DNA from: Marinobacterium alkalitolerans
GTDB taxonomy: Bacteria > Pseudomonadota > Gammaproteobacteria > Pseudomonadales > Balneatricaceae
Reading direction: 5' to 3'
Assembly (NCBI RefSeq): GCF_017776525.1
Contig: NZ_JACVEW010000023.1
Coordinates: forward strand, 1 to 55,337
DNA length: 55,337 nt
Below, piece after piece: positions 31,201 through 38,520 of this stretch. The notes under the pieces were generated by a model. It did no database searches. It was given only the letters and a program-made list of their open reading frames with translations, and had not been told where the DNA came from. The position numbers and the translations under genes are program-made. Within the stretch, counting starts at the first letter, position 1. The number at the start of each line of letters is the position of its first letter.

Positions 31201-31310
31201 TCCCGCGCTGCCTCAACCAAGGCCGCTACAAAAGATAGAGTATACCGGCCGATACCTCGATGACGACTGCCACTGCTTTGTGCCCCCTGCATGTCAATTA
31301 CAATGCGCAT
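28248..31310 (-). CDS. Large two-domain glycosyltransferase (GT4-GT4)
   Basis: A 1020-residue protein with two GT-B family 4 modules. Module one (~1-390) has GGIDFRKNIEGLIAAYARLP near residue 230 and HEGFGLPVLEAMMCGKAVI near residue 317. Module two (~405-790) begins YRLAYVSPLSPARTGISDYS and has SLGETSGAVLHCLRAGLPTI near residue 730, a degenerate EX7E region. The last ~200 residues match nothing I recognise. Multi-domain enzymes of this layout (WbpX, WbdA-like) polymerise mannose or rhamnose O-chains. The ATG overlaps the upstream methyltransferase stop (TGATG), so translation is coupled. It probably builds the D-rhamnan/mannan repeat. Confidence 0.87.
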   Translation of the reverse strand: MRIVIDMQGAQSSGSRHRGIGRYTLSFVAALVEAARDHEVLLVLNGQYPDTLKDIRDAFAQRLPASAIKVWFAAEPLGRYQPRGRELREQAKSIREAFISQLAPDLVLVTSLFEGHQDEVVVSVGHFRNIPTAVLLYDLIPLIYEERYLADPSVRSWYLEQLDYLKSADLLLAISESSRQEALQLLGCASDTVVNISSGGDDFFKPIELASSDYETLRSTYSIERDFVLYTGGIDFRKNIEGLIAAYARLPIAVREQFQLVVVCSLRDGEKQALRSVGNQCGLSEQDLILTGYVLDGDLLRLYNACTLFVFPSLHEGFGLPVLEAMMCGKAVIASNRSSLVEVTGRDDALFDPADIDGFSGLMRRALEDSGFRLSLEQHAMQHAKKFTWANTAASALDALIGLQQKHQKSVKALGNNTNQYRLAYVSPLSPARTGISDYSSELLPALAEHYQIDVVSITDDVDDPWVRQVGRLRSVEWFRQHRDQYDRVLYQFGNSAFHGYMFDLLSEIPGVVVLHDFYLSGVLSYLESHEQPLHSGSFLKALFHSHGYPALLDWWNVRDLVSVVRRYPCNFGVLQGALGTIVHDEYPFELAREWYGETATTNWYRIPHLRGATEMTGRVEARNRLGLPEGAFVVCCFGILAETKLNDRLLDAWLDSALARSEKVFLVFVGSCAGETYAQQLASHINASPARDRIQITGWVSDETFHDWLSAADMAVQLRARSLGETSGAVLHCLRAGLPTIVNAHGSFKNLESASVMMLDDAFTHDDLVRAMETLWQDPDLRSCLRGAALRAIREHHTPERCASLYQQALEASYRSPSNVVSSLVKKLAADCMSADDAKRQARALALNFPPPVRLRQIMLDVSGLVLQQRAQSETGFAPCLQQWLSDKPPPGWRVELVYYDTKLQEFRYARRLAASILGVMGACLRDEPVDGWDGDCLLLNVSGEAEPEALVPLESTGVHMLTARYEQDAVQIRPFPALHEHESIVLSAENWPTIGELLLQLSPVIDLDGQVSDCALMQ

Positions 31311-32494
31311 CAGTGCTTCTCCTTATCCTGCTCAGCACCAGAATGCAGCAAGCGCTTATGGAGGGTACCGGCATAAGCAGAAAGCTCGGCAGGTGCAGTA
31401 GAGAGGCGCCTCGATGCTGAACTTCCGGACCCAAGAACCCTGTGGCGCAAGAAAGCCTTCAGCCGTGGAAAAGGCGTCAACATACGTAATAGTATCCGTT
31501 TCAGCAGTGGCAATCGGTTAAGGCCATAGGTGAGGCGGGATAGGCGCGCTCTCAACCACCTCCCCACGAACCCCGCCCCTTCGCTGCGATACGTATCGCG
31601 AACCGCCCGAGCTCGCTCAGAGGCAAAGCGAATGGGAGCTGTCAAACGCCAGGACCTGCTTTGCAATAACTGCATAATCTGATGCTCGGCCTGAACAGCC
31701 CTGAGCTCAGCCTCTTTCAGAGAAGCTTCAATATCGCCGAGACGGCGCGTTAACCGCTCATGATACCGCTCAGCCAACGACTGCAAACCAACGCCATACT
31801 CGGCCCTGAAAGGCGCATCAATCAGTTCCATAACTGGCTCATCTGCATTTTTCTGAGCCACAACCGCATAATCCGGACTGCAATGGCTCAATACATCAAA
31901 CAACGTCGGCGCCGATGTATGTCGCACATGCGAAGGTTCCTGCAGTCGCAGCAGCTTGCTTCTGGCAAAACCAGCATAGTCTGTCAGGAACATCAGCAAC
32001 CCGGATGGAATCGGCCGTACATGTGTCGGATCCAAATAAAAGTTGCTGGTGCCAACCGAAATATTTTCCGGATTGGGCGTTTCCATAATCAGCACGCCGC
32101 CCGGCTTGAGCACCCGCAGCGCCTCAGCCACAACCTCACGCAGCTGTTCAAAGCTGATATGCTCCACCACATGAAATGCCGACACAACCGCGCAGCTCTC
32201 ATCATCCAGTGACGACAAATAGGCCACGGCATCACCACGCTCAACATTAAGTCCCAGTTCCAGGCAGTCCGCCAACATCCCGGCATCAAGGTCAACCCCC
32301 TGAGCATCCAGGCCAACAGAGTTGGCTATTTCCAGCCACTCACCCCGCCCACAACCGATATCAAATGCCTTGGCCCCGGGATACAGCTCGGCAATGGGCT
32401 TAACAAACGGCAGATACTGTTTACGCAGCTGGCTGATAACCTTTCTGGGCGCGTAATTGCGTTCTTCAAACGCACGATAAAACATATCGCTCAT
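31310..32494 (-). CDS. SAM-dependent methyltransferase with coiled coil (WbdD-like chain terminator)
   Basis: A 394-residue protein. The class I methyltransferase domain (~1-215) has the SAM loop FDIGCGRGEWLEIA, the acidic VDLDAG and the PGGVLIMETPNPEN segment. A heptad-rich stretch (~230-262, RLGDIEASLKEAELRAVQAE) predicts a coiled coil, then a basic, Arg/Leu-rich tail. It lies between the wzt gene and the polymerising glycosyltransferase, overlapping both (ATGA and TGATG). In E. coli O8/O9a, WbdD methylates the chain end and its coiled coil sets chain length; the same role is inferred here. No kinase domain is visible, unlike the WbdD of O9a. Confidence 0.85.
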   Translation of the reverse strand: MSDMFYRAFEERNYAPRKVISQLRKQYLPFVKPIAELYPGAKAFDIGCGRGEWLEIANSVGLDAQGVDLDAGMLADCLELGLNVERGDAVAYLSSLDDESCAVVSAFHVVEHISFEQLREVVAEALRVLKPGGVLIMETPNPENISVGTSNFYLDPTHVRPIPSGLLMFLTDYAGFARSKLLRLQEPSHVRHTSAPTLFDVLSHCSPDYAVVAQKNADEPVMELIDAPFRAEYGVGLQSLAERYHERLTRRLGDIEASLKEAELRAVQAEHQIMQLLQSRSWRLTAPIRFASERARAVRDTYRSEGAGFVGRWLRARLSRLTYGLNRLPLLKRILLRMLTPFPRLKAFLRHRVLGSGSSASRRLSTAPAELSAYAGTLHKRLLHSGAEQDKEKH

Positions 32495-33711
32495 TCTTCT
32501 ACATCCACTTCCGTCGGCAGCCAGGCCACACCGCTGAACTCAGGCACGCCGGTACTGATAACATTGAACATCAACGCCATATCAAGCCAGTCAAAGTTGT
32601 TTTCAAGATGGTTGTCTGCCGTGTGCAGCGCCACAGAAACAGCATAATGCCCCGCCCCCAGGCAGGCACAAAAATTGAATTGAAACGCCAAAGTACGCCC
32701 AGCAGGCAGCTCTGTCAGCGACTTACCCAAGTGATGTGTATTGGTACCAAAAACAGGCTGTCCCAACCTGTCTTTGATCAAGAACCCAACCACCAGCTCG
32801 GGTAATGGCCTGTCGACACGCACTTGTACACGCATAGACACTTCCTGACCGACTTTAACATTCTCGACAGGTTCGCCCTTAGCGCCCAACAACTGAACCT
32901 TCAAAATCGAAGCCGCACCATTGCCAGAACGCGTCTGTACACGCTCCCCGGCAACCGGTTGACGGTCAATATTCTGATCTTCCCGCCTGGCCAGAAGCGC
33001 GTTGTAATAATCCATGACTGATTCAGGGTCCCCTTCCATGGCAATCCGGCCACCATCCAGGAGTAAGGCCCGGTCACATATTGATTGAATTGCGCCTTTG
33101 TCGTGCGACACCATTAAAAGCGTAGTACCAGCGTCGCGATACTCTCGAATACGCTGGAAACTCTTGTGCTGGAAGTAAGCATCACCAACCGAAAGCGCTT
33201 CATCAACAATCAGCAGATCGGGTCGCTGTACCGTTGCCACACTAAACGCCAGACGCATCTGCATACCGCTCGAGTACACGCGCACGGGCTGATCAATATA
33301 TTCGCCAATTTCGGCGAACTCCTCGATCGACGGCATAAGGTCGGCCATGGTACGCGCACTGAATCCCAGCAGCTGACCTGCCATAATCACATTCTCGCGA
33401 CCAGTAAAATCAGGATGAAAGCCCATACCCAGCTCAAGCATCGCCGAAACACGGCCAACCACCTCTACTGACCCCTCAGTCGGATGGCTAACCCCCGTTA
33501 TAAGCTTCAACAACGTACTCTTGCCAGCACCGTTCACACCAATGACACCCACAGCCTCCCCTGGGCGCACCTCAAAGCTTACGCCACGCAACACCCAGTG
33601 CAGCTCATGCCTGACGCCTTGACCCGGTATCAACCACTCTTTCAAACGAGCCCAACGGCTGGGATATTGCCGATAAGCCTTGCCAATATCACTGACCCTG
33701 ACCGCACCCAT
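32491..33711 (-). CDS. wzt: O-antigen ABC exporter ATPase with extended C-terminal domain
   Basis: A 406-residue ATPase of the polysaccharide ABC-2 exporter. Walker A is GVNGAGKSTLLKLI near residue 57, the signature is the Wzt-type YSSGMQMRLAFSVAT, and Walker B is LLIVDEALSVGDAYF. Residues ~260-400 form an extra beta-rich domain (KVGQEVSMRVQVRVDRPLPE, FGTNTHHLGKSLTELPAG), the carbohydrate-binding Wzt tail that in O8/O9a recognises capped chain ends. This fits the adjacent methyltransferase as the capping enzyme. It overlaps wzm by 1 bp and the methyltransferase by 4 bp. Confidence 0.94.
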   Translation of the reverse strand: MGAVRVSDIGKAYRQYPSRWARLKEWLIPGQGVRHELHWVLRGVSFEVRPGEAVGVIGVNGAGKSTLLKLITGVSHPTEGSVEVVGRVSAMLELGMGFHPDFTGRENVIMAGQLLGFSARTMADLMPSIEEFAEIGEYIDQPVRVYSSGMQMRLAFSVATVQRPDLLIVDEALSVGDAYFQHKSFQRIREYRDAGTTLLMVSHDKGAIQSICDRALLLDGGRIAMEGDPESVMDYYNALLARREDQNIDRQPVAGERVQTRSGNGAASILKVQLLGAKGEPVENVKVGQEVSMRVQVRVDRPLPELVVGFLIKDRLGQPVFGTNTHHLGKSLTELPAGRTLAFQFNFCACLGAGHYAVSVALHTADNHLENNFDWLDMALMFNVISTGVPEFSGVAWLPTEVDVEE

Positions 33712-34562
33712 TACAGCTGATCCTGTATTTCAGCACCCTGCTTCCGATAAAGCCGCAGCGCCAGAAAACAAAACACGACCGCTGCCAGAAACACCGGCCA
33801 CAGCGCCGCCCAATCGGGCCACTCGCCATGAACAAGCACGCTCTGATAACCGGCCATTAGCCCACTCAAGGGGTTGAAGTGAAGCAAGTCGCGTGCAAAA
33901 TCCGGCAATATACCAGCCGGGTAAATAATAGGGGTGAGCCAGAACCAAAATTGCAAAATAACGCCAAGCAACTCCCCTACATCACGGAAAAACACATGCA
34001 GGATACCCAGCGTCATGCCCAAACCAATTGAAAAAAGAAGCTGCAACAGCAAAAGAGGCACCAGAGCGACCAGCTCAACCCCCGGAAGGTTGCCAGTCAG
34101 CAGCAGAAAAGCCAGGAACAGTGCAAACACAATGAGAAAGTTCACCAGCGCATTCACCAGCGCCAGCACAGGCAGGCAAGCAACTGGCACCTTCACTTTT
34201 TTCAGCAACGCTCCATGCTCAAGAAAGGCCCGTTGCAGGCGCAGCACCAGGTCAGCAAAAAGCCCCCAGGTAATAATCCCGGCGCACAGGTAAACGCTGT
34301 AGCCGAAACTGCCATCGACTCCCGGTAATTTGGCACGCATGACTTGCGAGAAAACCAGTGTATATATGGTAATCATGGCCAGCGGGTTCAGCACCGCCCA
34401 CAGAGCGCCCAATAGCGACTCTTGATAACGAGCCTTGAACTCGCGCTTGACATGACCTTGCACAAACCCACGGTAGCGCCAGAGCTCAGCCAGAGGCTCT
34501 TGCACATTCAATAGCATGCGCGTCAGTGGACTGGTCTCGCTATTAATCAACCGCGATTTCAT
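33711..34562 (-). CDS. wzm: O-antigen ABC exporter permease
   Basis: A 283-residue ABC-2 permease with about six membrane helices. The family segments VKREFKARYQESLLGALWAVLNPLAM (~residues 38-63) and FRDVGELLGVILQFWFWLTPIIYP (~residues 190-213) are plainly visible. It pairs with the Wzt gene, which starts on its last base (TAATG), and should move the undecaprenol-linked polysaccharide across the inner membrane. It is the first gene of the minus-strand operon wzm-wzt-methyltransferase-glycosyltransferase-(crp). Confidence 0.94.
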   Translation of the reverse strand: MKSRLINSETSPLTRMLLNVQEPLAELWRYRGFVQGHVKREFKARYQESLLGALWAVLNPLAMITIYTLVFSQVMRAKLPGVDGSFGYSVYLCAGIITWGLFADLVLRLQRAFLEHGALLKKVKVPVACLPVLALVNALVNFLIVFALFLAFLLLTGNLPGVELVALVPLLLLQLLFSIGLGMTLGILHVFFRDVGELLGVILQFWFWLTPIIYPAGILPDFARDLLHFNPLSGLMAGYQSVLVHGEWPDWAALWPVFLAAVVFCFLALRLYRKQGAEIQDQL

Positions 34563-34690
34563 TCAAGCATCAATCCGACAAGAGAGTGTAAAGAAGAGAA
34601 ACAAGATAACCACGACCACTCAGGAAAAGGGTCGCGCACGACTCAGAGGCAACCTTTTGGTTCACTTGCACTTTTATGTGCTAGAATTAA

Positions 34691-35794
34691 GTGTTTAGTC
34701 TATACAGAACGTATTCGTTGCTCAAGCACGCGGGAGCCGGGATGGGATGGGTCCGTTTCACCTTATCAATGCTGGTTTTATACAGCCACCTGGGCTGGAT
34801 GTTCCTTGGCATTAACCCCGGTGTTGTTGCCGTTGTCATCTTCTATCTACTGGCAGGATATGTGGTAGAGCAACTGCTGCATGCTGGTCGCAACACATCA
34901 ACCCCTTTAGCCACTTTCTACCGCGACCGTCTGTGGCGGGTCATGCCCGCCTACCTTACAGCCTTGGCACTGGCGGCAGGCCTGTGGCTATCCAGCACCA
35001 TTGAATCTCCGTTCGTTGCCACAACTCCATCCGGCTGGGCTCTGCTTGGCAACATTTCCATTATTCCCCTCAATTACTACATGTATTCCGGCATAGACAG
35101 TTTCACACTTATCCCACCAGCATGGTCACTCGGCGCTGAGGTCCAGTTTTACCTGCTGGCACCTTTGCTGTTCAGGCTACCTCACACCCTGTTGCTCGGC
35201 ATTTTCGGAATCAGCATTTGCCTGTTTATCACAGCCCAGACAGGCTGGCTGCACACGGACCACTTCGGTTACAGACTGCTACCCGGTATACTGTTTGTTT
35301 TCATTGCTGGCATTCTGACGGCCCGCATGATCACATCACCTGAGAGCGCAGTCCAAAAAAACACTCGCCGCCTGTTCCTCGCTCTCTGGTCAAGCTGTGT
35401 TGCTTACTTCGTCTTCCTGATAATAAACGAGATTCACCGCCCCCACGACAGAGAAGTGGCACTGGGCCTCATCATTGCGATTGGCGTGATTCTGGTTCGC
35501 TCAAAACAAGGCAATCCGGGCAAACGAGAACCAACCTGGAGCAGGCGCCTGGGCAACTATGCTTACGGCATATTTCTGTTTCATTTTCCCGCTCTTTGGA
35601 TGATTGAAACCATTGTCCCCGATACCAATTTATTCGTATTGGTCCCCTTGCTTACACTGGTACTGGCAGCAATCACATACCACCTTCTGGAGCAACCACT
35701 CTGGCGGCTGTTCCGGCCCGACATGCGGTCTCACATAAAGGCAACGCCGCGCACATACACCCATGAAATTGCAATGCTCAGCGCACGCCGGTGA
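34691..35794 (+). CDS. Acyltransferase family 3 (OafA/YrhL-like) membrane protein
   Basis: A 367-residue membrane O-acyltransferase with about ten hydrophobic segments. Family landmarks are VRFTLSMLVLYSHLGWMF near residue 20, in which the conserved histidine is kept (YSH), the FYRDRLWRVMPAYLTAL stretch near residue 75 and PAWSLGAEVQFYLLAPLL near residue 143 (SLxxExxFY-like). It uses a GTG start; the ATG at 34742 is an alternative. It is divergent from wzm and lies 16 bp before the FecR-domain gene. It probably acetylates the O-polysaccharide or another surface glycan. Confidence 0.85.
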   Translation: MFSLYRTYSLLKHAGAGMGWVRFTLSMLVLYSHLGWMFLGINPGVVAVVIFYLLAGYVVEQLLHAGRNTSTPLATFYRDRLWRVMPAYLTALALAAGLWLSSTIESPFVATTPSGWALLGNISIIPLNYYMYSGIDSFTLIPPAWSLGAEVQFYLLAPLLFRLPHTLLLGIFGISICLFITAQTGWLHTDHFGYRLLPGILFVFIAGILTARMITSPESAVQKNTRRLFLALWSSCVAYFVFLIINEIHRPHDREVALGLIIAIGVILVRSKQGNPGKREPTWSRRLGNYAYGIFLFHFPALWMIETIVPDTNLFVLVPLLTLVLAAITYHLLEQPLWRLFRPDMRSHIKATPRTYTHEIAMLSARR

Positions 35795-35810
35795 ACAGGA
35801 GGAAAACATC

Positions 35811-37136
35811 ATGCCAACCCCTTACCTCCCACTCAATATCAGCATGTACATCTCGGCGTTTTCATATTCCAGCCGTTACCTGTGCTGGCTGGGGGCGACG
35901 CTGCTATTGCTCTGTCTGGCCACATCACTACAGGCCTCCGTTGGACATGTACAATTTGTCAGCGGCACCGTCTTGATCGACGGGCAGCAAGCACACGCCA
36001 AGATGCCACTTAAGGCAGGCTCACAGGTCGAGACAGGAACCAACGGGATGGCGCACCTGCGCTTTGTCGACAACGCCTTCATAAGCCTGCGCCCCAACAG
36101 CCGGCTAACCATCGATGACTATCACTACAACCCTGAAGACCCTGTCGGCAGTCGTGTCAAACTTCAGCTCCAACACGGTACTGTTCGCAGCATTACGGGC
36201 CAGGCCGGGGAGGCCAATCGCAGCGGCTTTATCATGAACACCCCTGTTGCCGCTATCGGCATTCGCGGCACTGACTTTATCGCTCTGACCGATCAGCAGG
36301 TCACACAGGCCCGCGTTGTCTCCGGGGCCATTGCCATTCGCGAAGGCAGCTGTAGCGAAAGCACAGACTGCTGGAACACACCCCTGACCGCACTGGACGC
36401 CACCAGTGGACAATTCATTGAAGTACGCCAGGGGCAGCCTGCTCTACTCAAGGACCTGTTACTACTCCCTCCCGGCTCCCCCCTGCTGCAGGCCGGCACC
36501 GCCGCCACAACCGACGCGAGCGCACCAGAAACAACCGAACCGGAACGCGTTGCGCTGGACAACATGATCCTGAACGTCATTAAGCCCACACCTCCTCCAC
36601 CCGTTTACAGCGGGCCTGCGCAAGTCGTTTGGGGACGCTGGCATGGATCACACGTCAAGGACGGCCCGCAAACTCCCTCATTAAGCGCCGCCTTTGAACA
36701 ACACCATGAAATTATCGGTCGCAACAACACCTTTGGCCTGTTGCGCACCCGCAGCGAGCACCCCCTTGCACACTGGCCCACCCGCGGCAATGTCAACTTC
36801 AGCCTGACGGCCGCCGAGACCTATATCCGCAGGGGAACACAACTGTTCAGCGCACCAATTACCCGCAGCAATCTGAACATCAATTTCAATACGAGCAGCT
36901 TTCAGACATCGCTATCGGGTACAGAAAGCCTGTTCAATTCCACCTGGAAGTTGCAAGCGCAGGGCAGCGTCAACTCCAACGGTTTTCTTATCAACTCCCC
37001 CGGCAGCACCAGCGGTCGTGTTGTGGGCACACTCAGTACCGAAGGCGACCAGGCCGGCTACCTGTTTACCCTGCCCATCGACGGTTATCACCTGATTGAA
37101 GGAGCAACACTCTGGACACGTCAGCCTGGACAATAA
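35811..37136 (+). CDS. FecR-domain secreted protein
   Basis: A 441-residue protein starting at the ATG at 35811, which has AGGAGG eight bases before it; the frame continues 16 codons upstream without support. A membrane-spanning or signal segment (LGATLLLLCLATSLQASVG, ~residues 28-46) leads into a FecR domain (~48-185): GTVLIDGQQAHAKMPLKAGS, AHLRFVDNAFISLRPNSRL, NTPVAAIGIRGTDF. After a proline-rich linker (~280) the C-terminal ~170 residues are beta-rich and unrecognised. There is no sigma-factor gene nearby, so the classical anti-sigma role is unlikely. It pairs with the next gene, whose start lies inside its end. Confidence 0.85.
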   Translation: MPTPYLPLNISMYISAFSYSSRYLCWLGATLLLLCLATSLQASVGHVQFVSGTVLIDGQQAHAKMPLKAGSQVETGTNGMAHLRFVDNAFISLRPNSRLTIDDYHYNPEDPVGSRVKLQLQHGTVRSITGQAGEANRSGFIMNTPVAAIGIRGTDFIALTDQQVTQARVVSGAIAIREGSCSESTDCWNTPLTALDATSGQFIEVRQGQPALLKDLLLLPPGSPLLQAGTAATTDASAPETTEPERVALDNMILNVIKPTPPPPVYSGPAQVVWGRWHGSHVKDGPQTPSLSAAFEQHHEIIGRNNTFGLLRTRSEHPLAHWPTRGNVNFSLTAAETYIRRGTQLFSAPITRSNLNINFNTSSFQTSLSGTESLFNSTWKLQAQGSVNSNGFLINSPGSTSGRVVGTLSTEGDQAGYLFTLPIDGYHLIEGATLWTRQPGQ

Positions 37137-38341
37137 ACCTGAGCTGGCGGCGGGCCCTCTGCTTTTTTACCACGCTTCTAATGCTCACGCCTATCAGTCA
37201 GGCCCACACCAACAACCTTTTCCTGGCAGCAGATGAGGCCTATCAGCGCGGCGCATCGCTGTTGGCTCAGGGGCTGCCGGCAGAGGCAGCAGCCTACCTG
37301 GAGCGTGCCGTTCTGCTCAACCCCGACCATGCAGGCGCCTGGCTTGATCTGGCCTTTGCCAGCGCTGCAAGCGGCAACTATTCGGCCTCCGCCAGTTACG
37401 CTCGGCGCTTTCTAGAATTCGACTCCCCCCCAGATGCCGCCGCGCAGCACGCACGGAAACTACTGCATCAGCTGGAAGTGCCACGCTGGCGACACCTGAA
37501 CGGCATTGACATGGCCCTGGGATATACGACCAATGCCAATGGCGGCAGCGACTCTCGTTACATTGATATCACTACTAACCTAGGCGAAGTGGCTCTGGAG
37601 CTTGCTCGGCAGTCACGTGCGCAGGCCGCAGGTTTTACGCAAGTACAGTTCCAGCGCCAGGGGCAACGCTCAACCTTGGCGTCAGATATCCCTCAGCAGA
37701 CATACACACTGAAGGCCCACACAAGGCTGTTCGGCAACGAGCAGCCCTCCCAGTACGCGCTGCAGCTGCAGGGCAGCCAACACTTTAACAACTGGCAGAC
37801 CGGGGCCTTTGGCACCCTGGCAAGGCCCGACCAGGACCTGGACTACTGGCAAGCCGGCACCTGGCTGCAGCGAATGCTCGGCACTCGCACCACTCTGGGC
37901 ATCGCCGGCAGCTATAACGCCTATCCTGGCAACAGCACGTTGGACAATCTGAGTATCAGCTTGTTTTCACGCTGGCAGCCCTTTGCAACGACCTCCTTCC
38001 ATGCCCGCTTGACCGCTAGCCACGCTACTCATGATCGTGCTGGAGGCGACCATGCAAGAATCAAGCTTGGCGTTGAGCAGCACTATCAATTCCAGCAGGG
38101 CGAACTGCGCCTTGAAGCCACACTTGAGCACGTGAAGGATACTGAAGGTTACAGCAGCCTGCTGGCGCGCAATGCCACCCGGGTGTTGAATCGACAGCAC
38201 CTTGAGCTAGAGTATTCCAGACCGGTTACGCGCAACCTGCACTGGCAGGCCGCCCTCCAGGTCTATCGACAACAGAGCAACCTGGCACTCTTTGATACCC
38301 AAAGTGTCAACGCCACCCTCGGCTTGAGCTGGAGATTTTGA
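37112..38341 (+). CDS. TPR protein with C-terminal outer-membrane barrel, probable CTG start
   Basis: About 409 residues if translation begins at CTG 37112; the first ATG (37181) would give 386 residues and cut through the signal peptide. From CTG the product reads through NLSWRRALCFFTTLLML to TPISQA-H, a proper signal peptide with Arg-Arg, hydrophobic core and AxA-like cleavage site. GAAGGAG ends 7 nt before this CTG. TPR repeats follow (EAAAYLERAVLLNPDHAGAW), and residues ~150 onward are alternating beta strands ending in LSWRF, the aromatic terminus of an outer membrane barrel. The layout resembles surface-export or modifier proteins of the Slam type, but the homology is not firm. Confidence 0.75.
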   Translation: MDTSAWTINLSWRRALCFFTTLLMLTPISQAHTNNLFLAADEAYQRGASLLAQGLPAEAAAYLERAVLLNPDHAGAWLDLAFASAASGNYSASASYARRFLEFDSPPDAAAQHARKLLHQLEVPRWRHLNGIDMALGYTTNANGGSDSRYIDITTNLGEVALELARQSRAQAAGFTQVQFQRQGQRSTLASDIPQQTYTLKAHTRLFGNEQPSQYALQLQGSQHFNNWQTGAFGTLARPDQDLDYWQAGTWLQRMLGTRTTLGIAGSYNAYPGNSTLDNLSISLFSRWQPFATTSFHARLTASHATHDRAGGDHARIKLGVEQHYQFQQGELRLEATLEHVKDTEGYSSLLARNATRVLNRQHLELEYSRPVTRNLHWQAALQVYRQQSNLALFDTQSVNATLGLSWRF

Positions 38342-38366
38342 TTTTGGGGAGGCCGGTGCGTATATT
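38338..38366 (+). promoter_or_regulatory. Candidate sigma-70 promoter before the RTX/S-layer gene
   Basis: TTGATT (38338-38343) and TATATT (38361-38366) are separated by exactly 17 bp, overlapping the end of the barrel gene. This would start transcription near 38373 and give a ~148-nt leader. In that case the CRP-type site at 38399-38414 would lie inside the transcript. It competes with the downstream -10 box at 38436. Confidence 0.45.
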
Positions 38367-38398
38367 TGCCCGGAGCCCCGGCAACCGAACAACAAAGA

Positions 38399-38414
38399 TG
38401 TGATGTAGTTCACA
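38399..38414. promoter_or_regulatory. Perfect CRP-type binding site upstream of the RTX/S-layer gene
   Basis: TGTGA-TGTAGT-TCACA matches the CRP consensus half-sites in all ten conserved bases. Its centre (38406.5) is 114 bp before the ATG at 38521. A TAGTAT hexamer at 38436-38441 would set a start near 38448, placing the site at about -41.5, the normal class II activation position. A CRP-like regulator and an adenylate cyclase are encoded 10-13 kb away. Confidence 0.75.
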
Positions 38415-38435
38415 GAATTGTCGTGTTGCGGCAAG

Positions 38436-38441
38436 TAGTAT
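38436..38441 (+). promoter_or_regulatory. Candidate -10 box of a CRP-dependent promoter
   Basis: TAGTAT, with no good -35 hexamer 17 bp upstream, as is common where CRP binds over the -35 region. It is listed because the spacing from the CRP palindrome fits activation at -41.5. The predicted leader is ~73 nt, and the RBS GGAG at 38509-38512 lies eight bases before the ATG. Confidence 0.4.
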
Positions 38442-38520
38442 CAGGATTCGCCATGTATCAACCCCGGGGCGCGATGCATGGTTTAATGAAAAGTAGGAAC
38501 ACTCATACGGAGATATCTCA

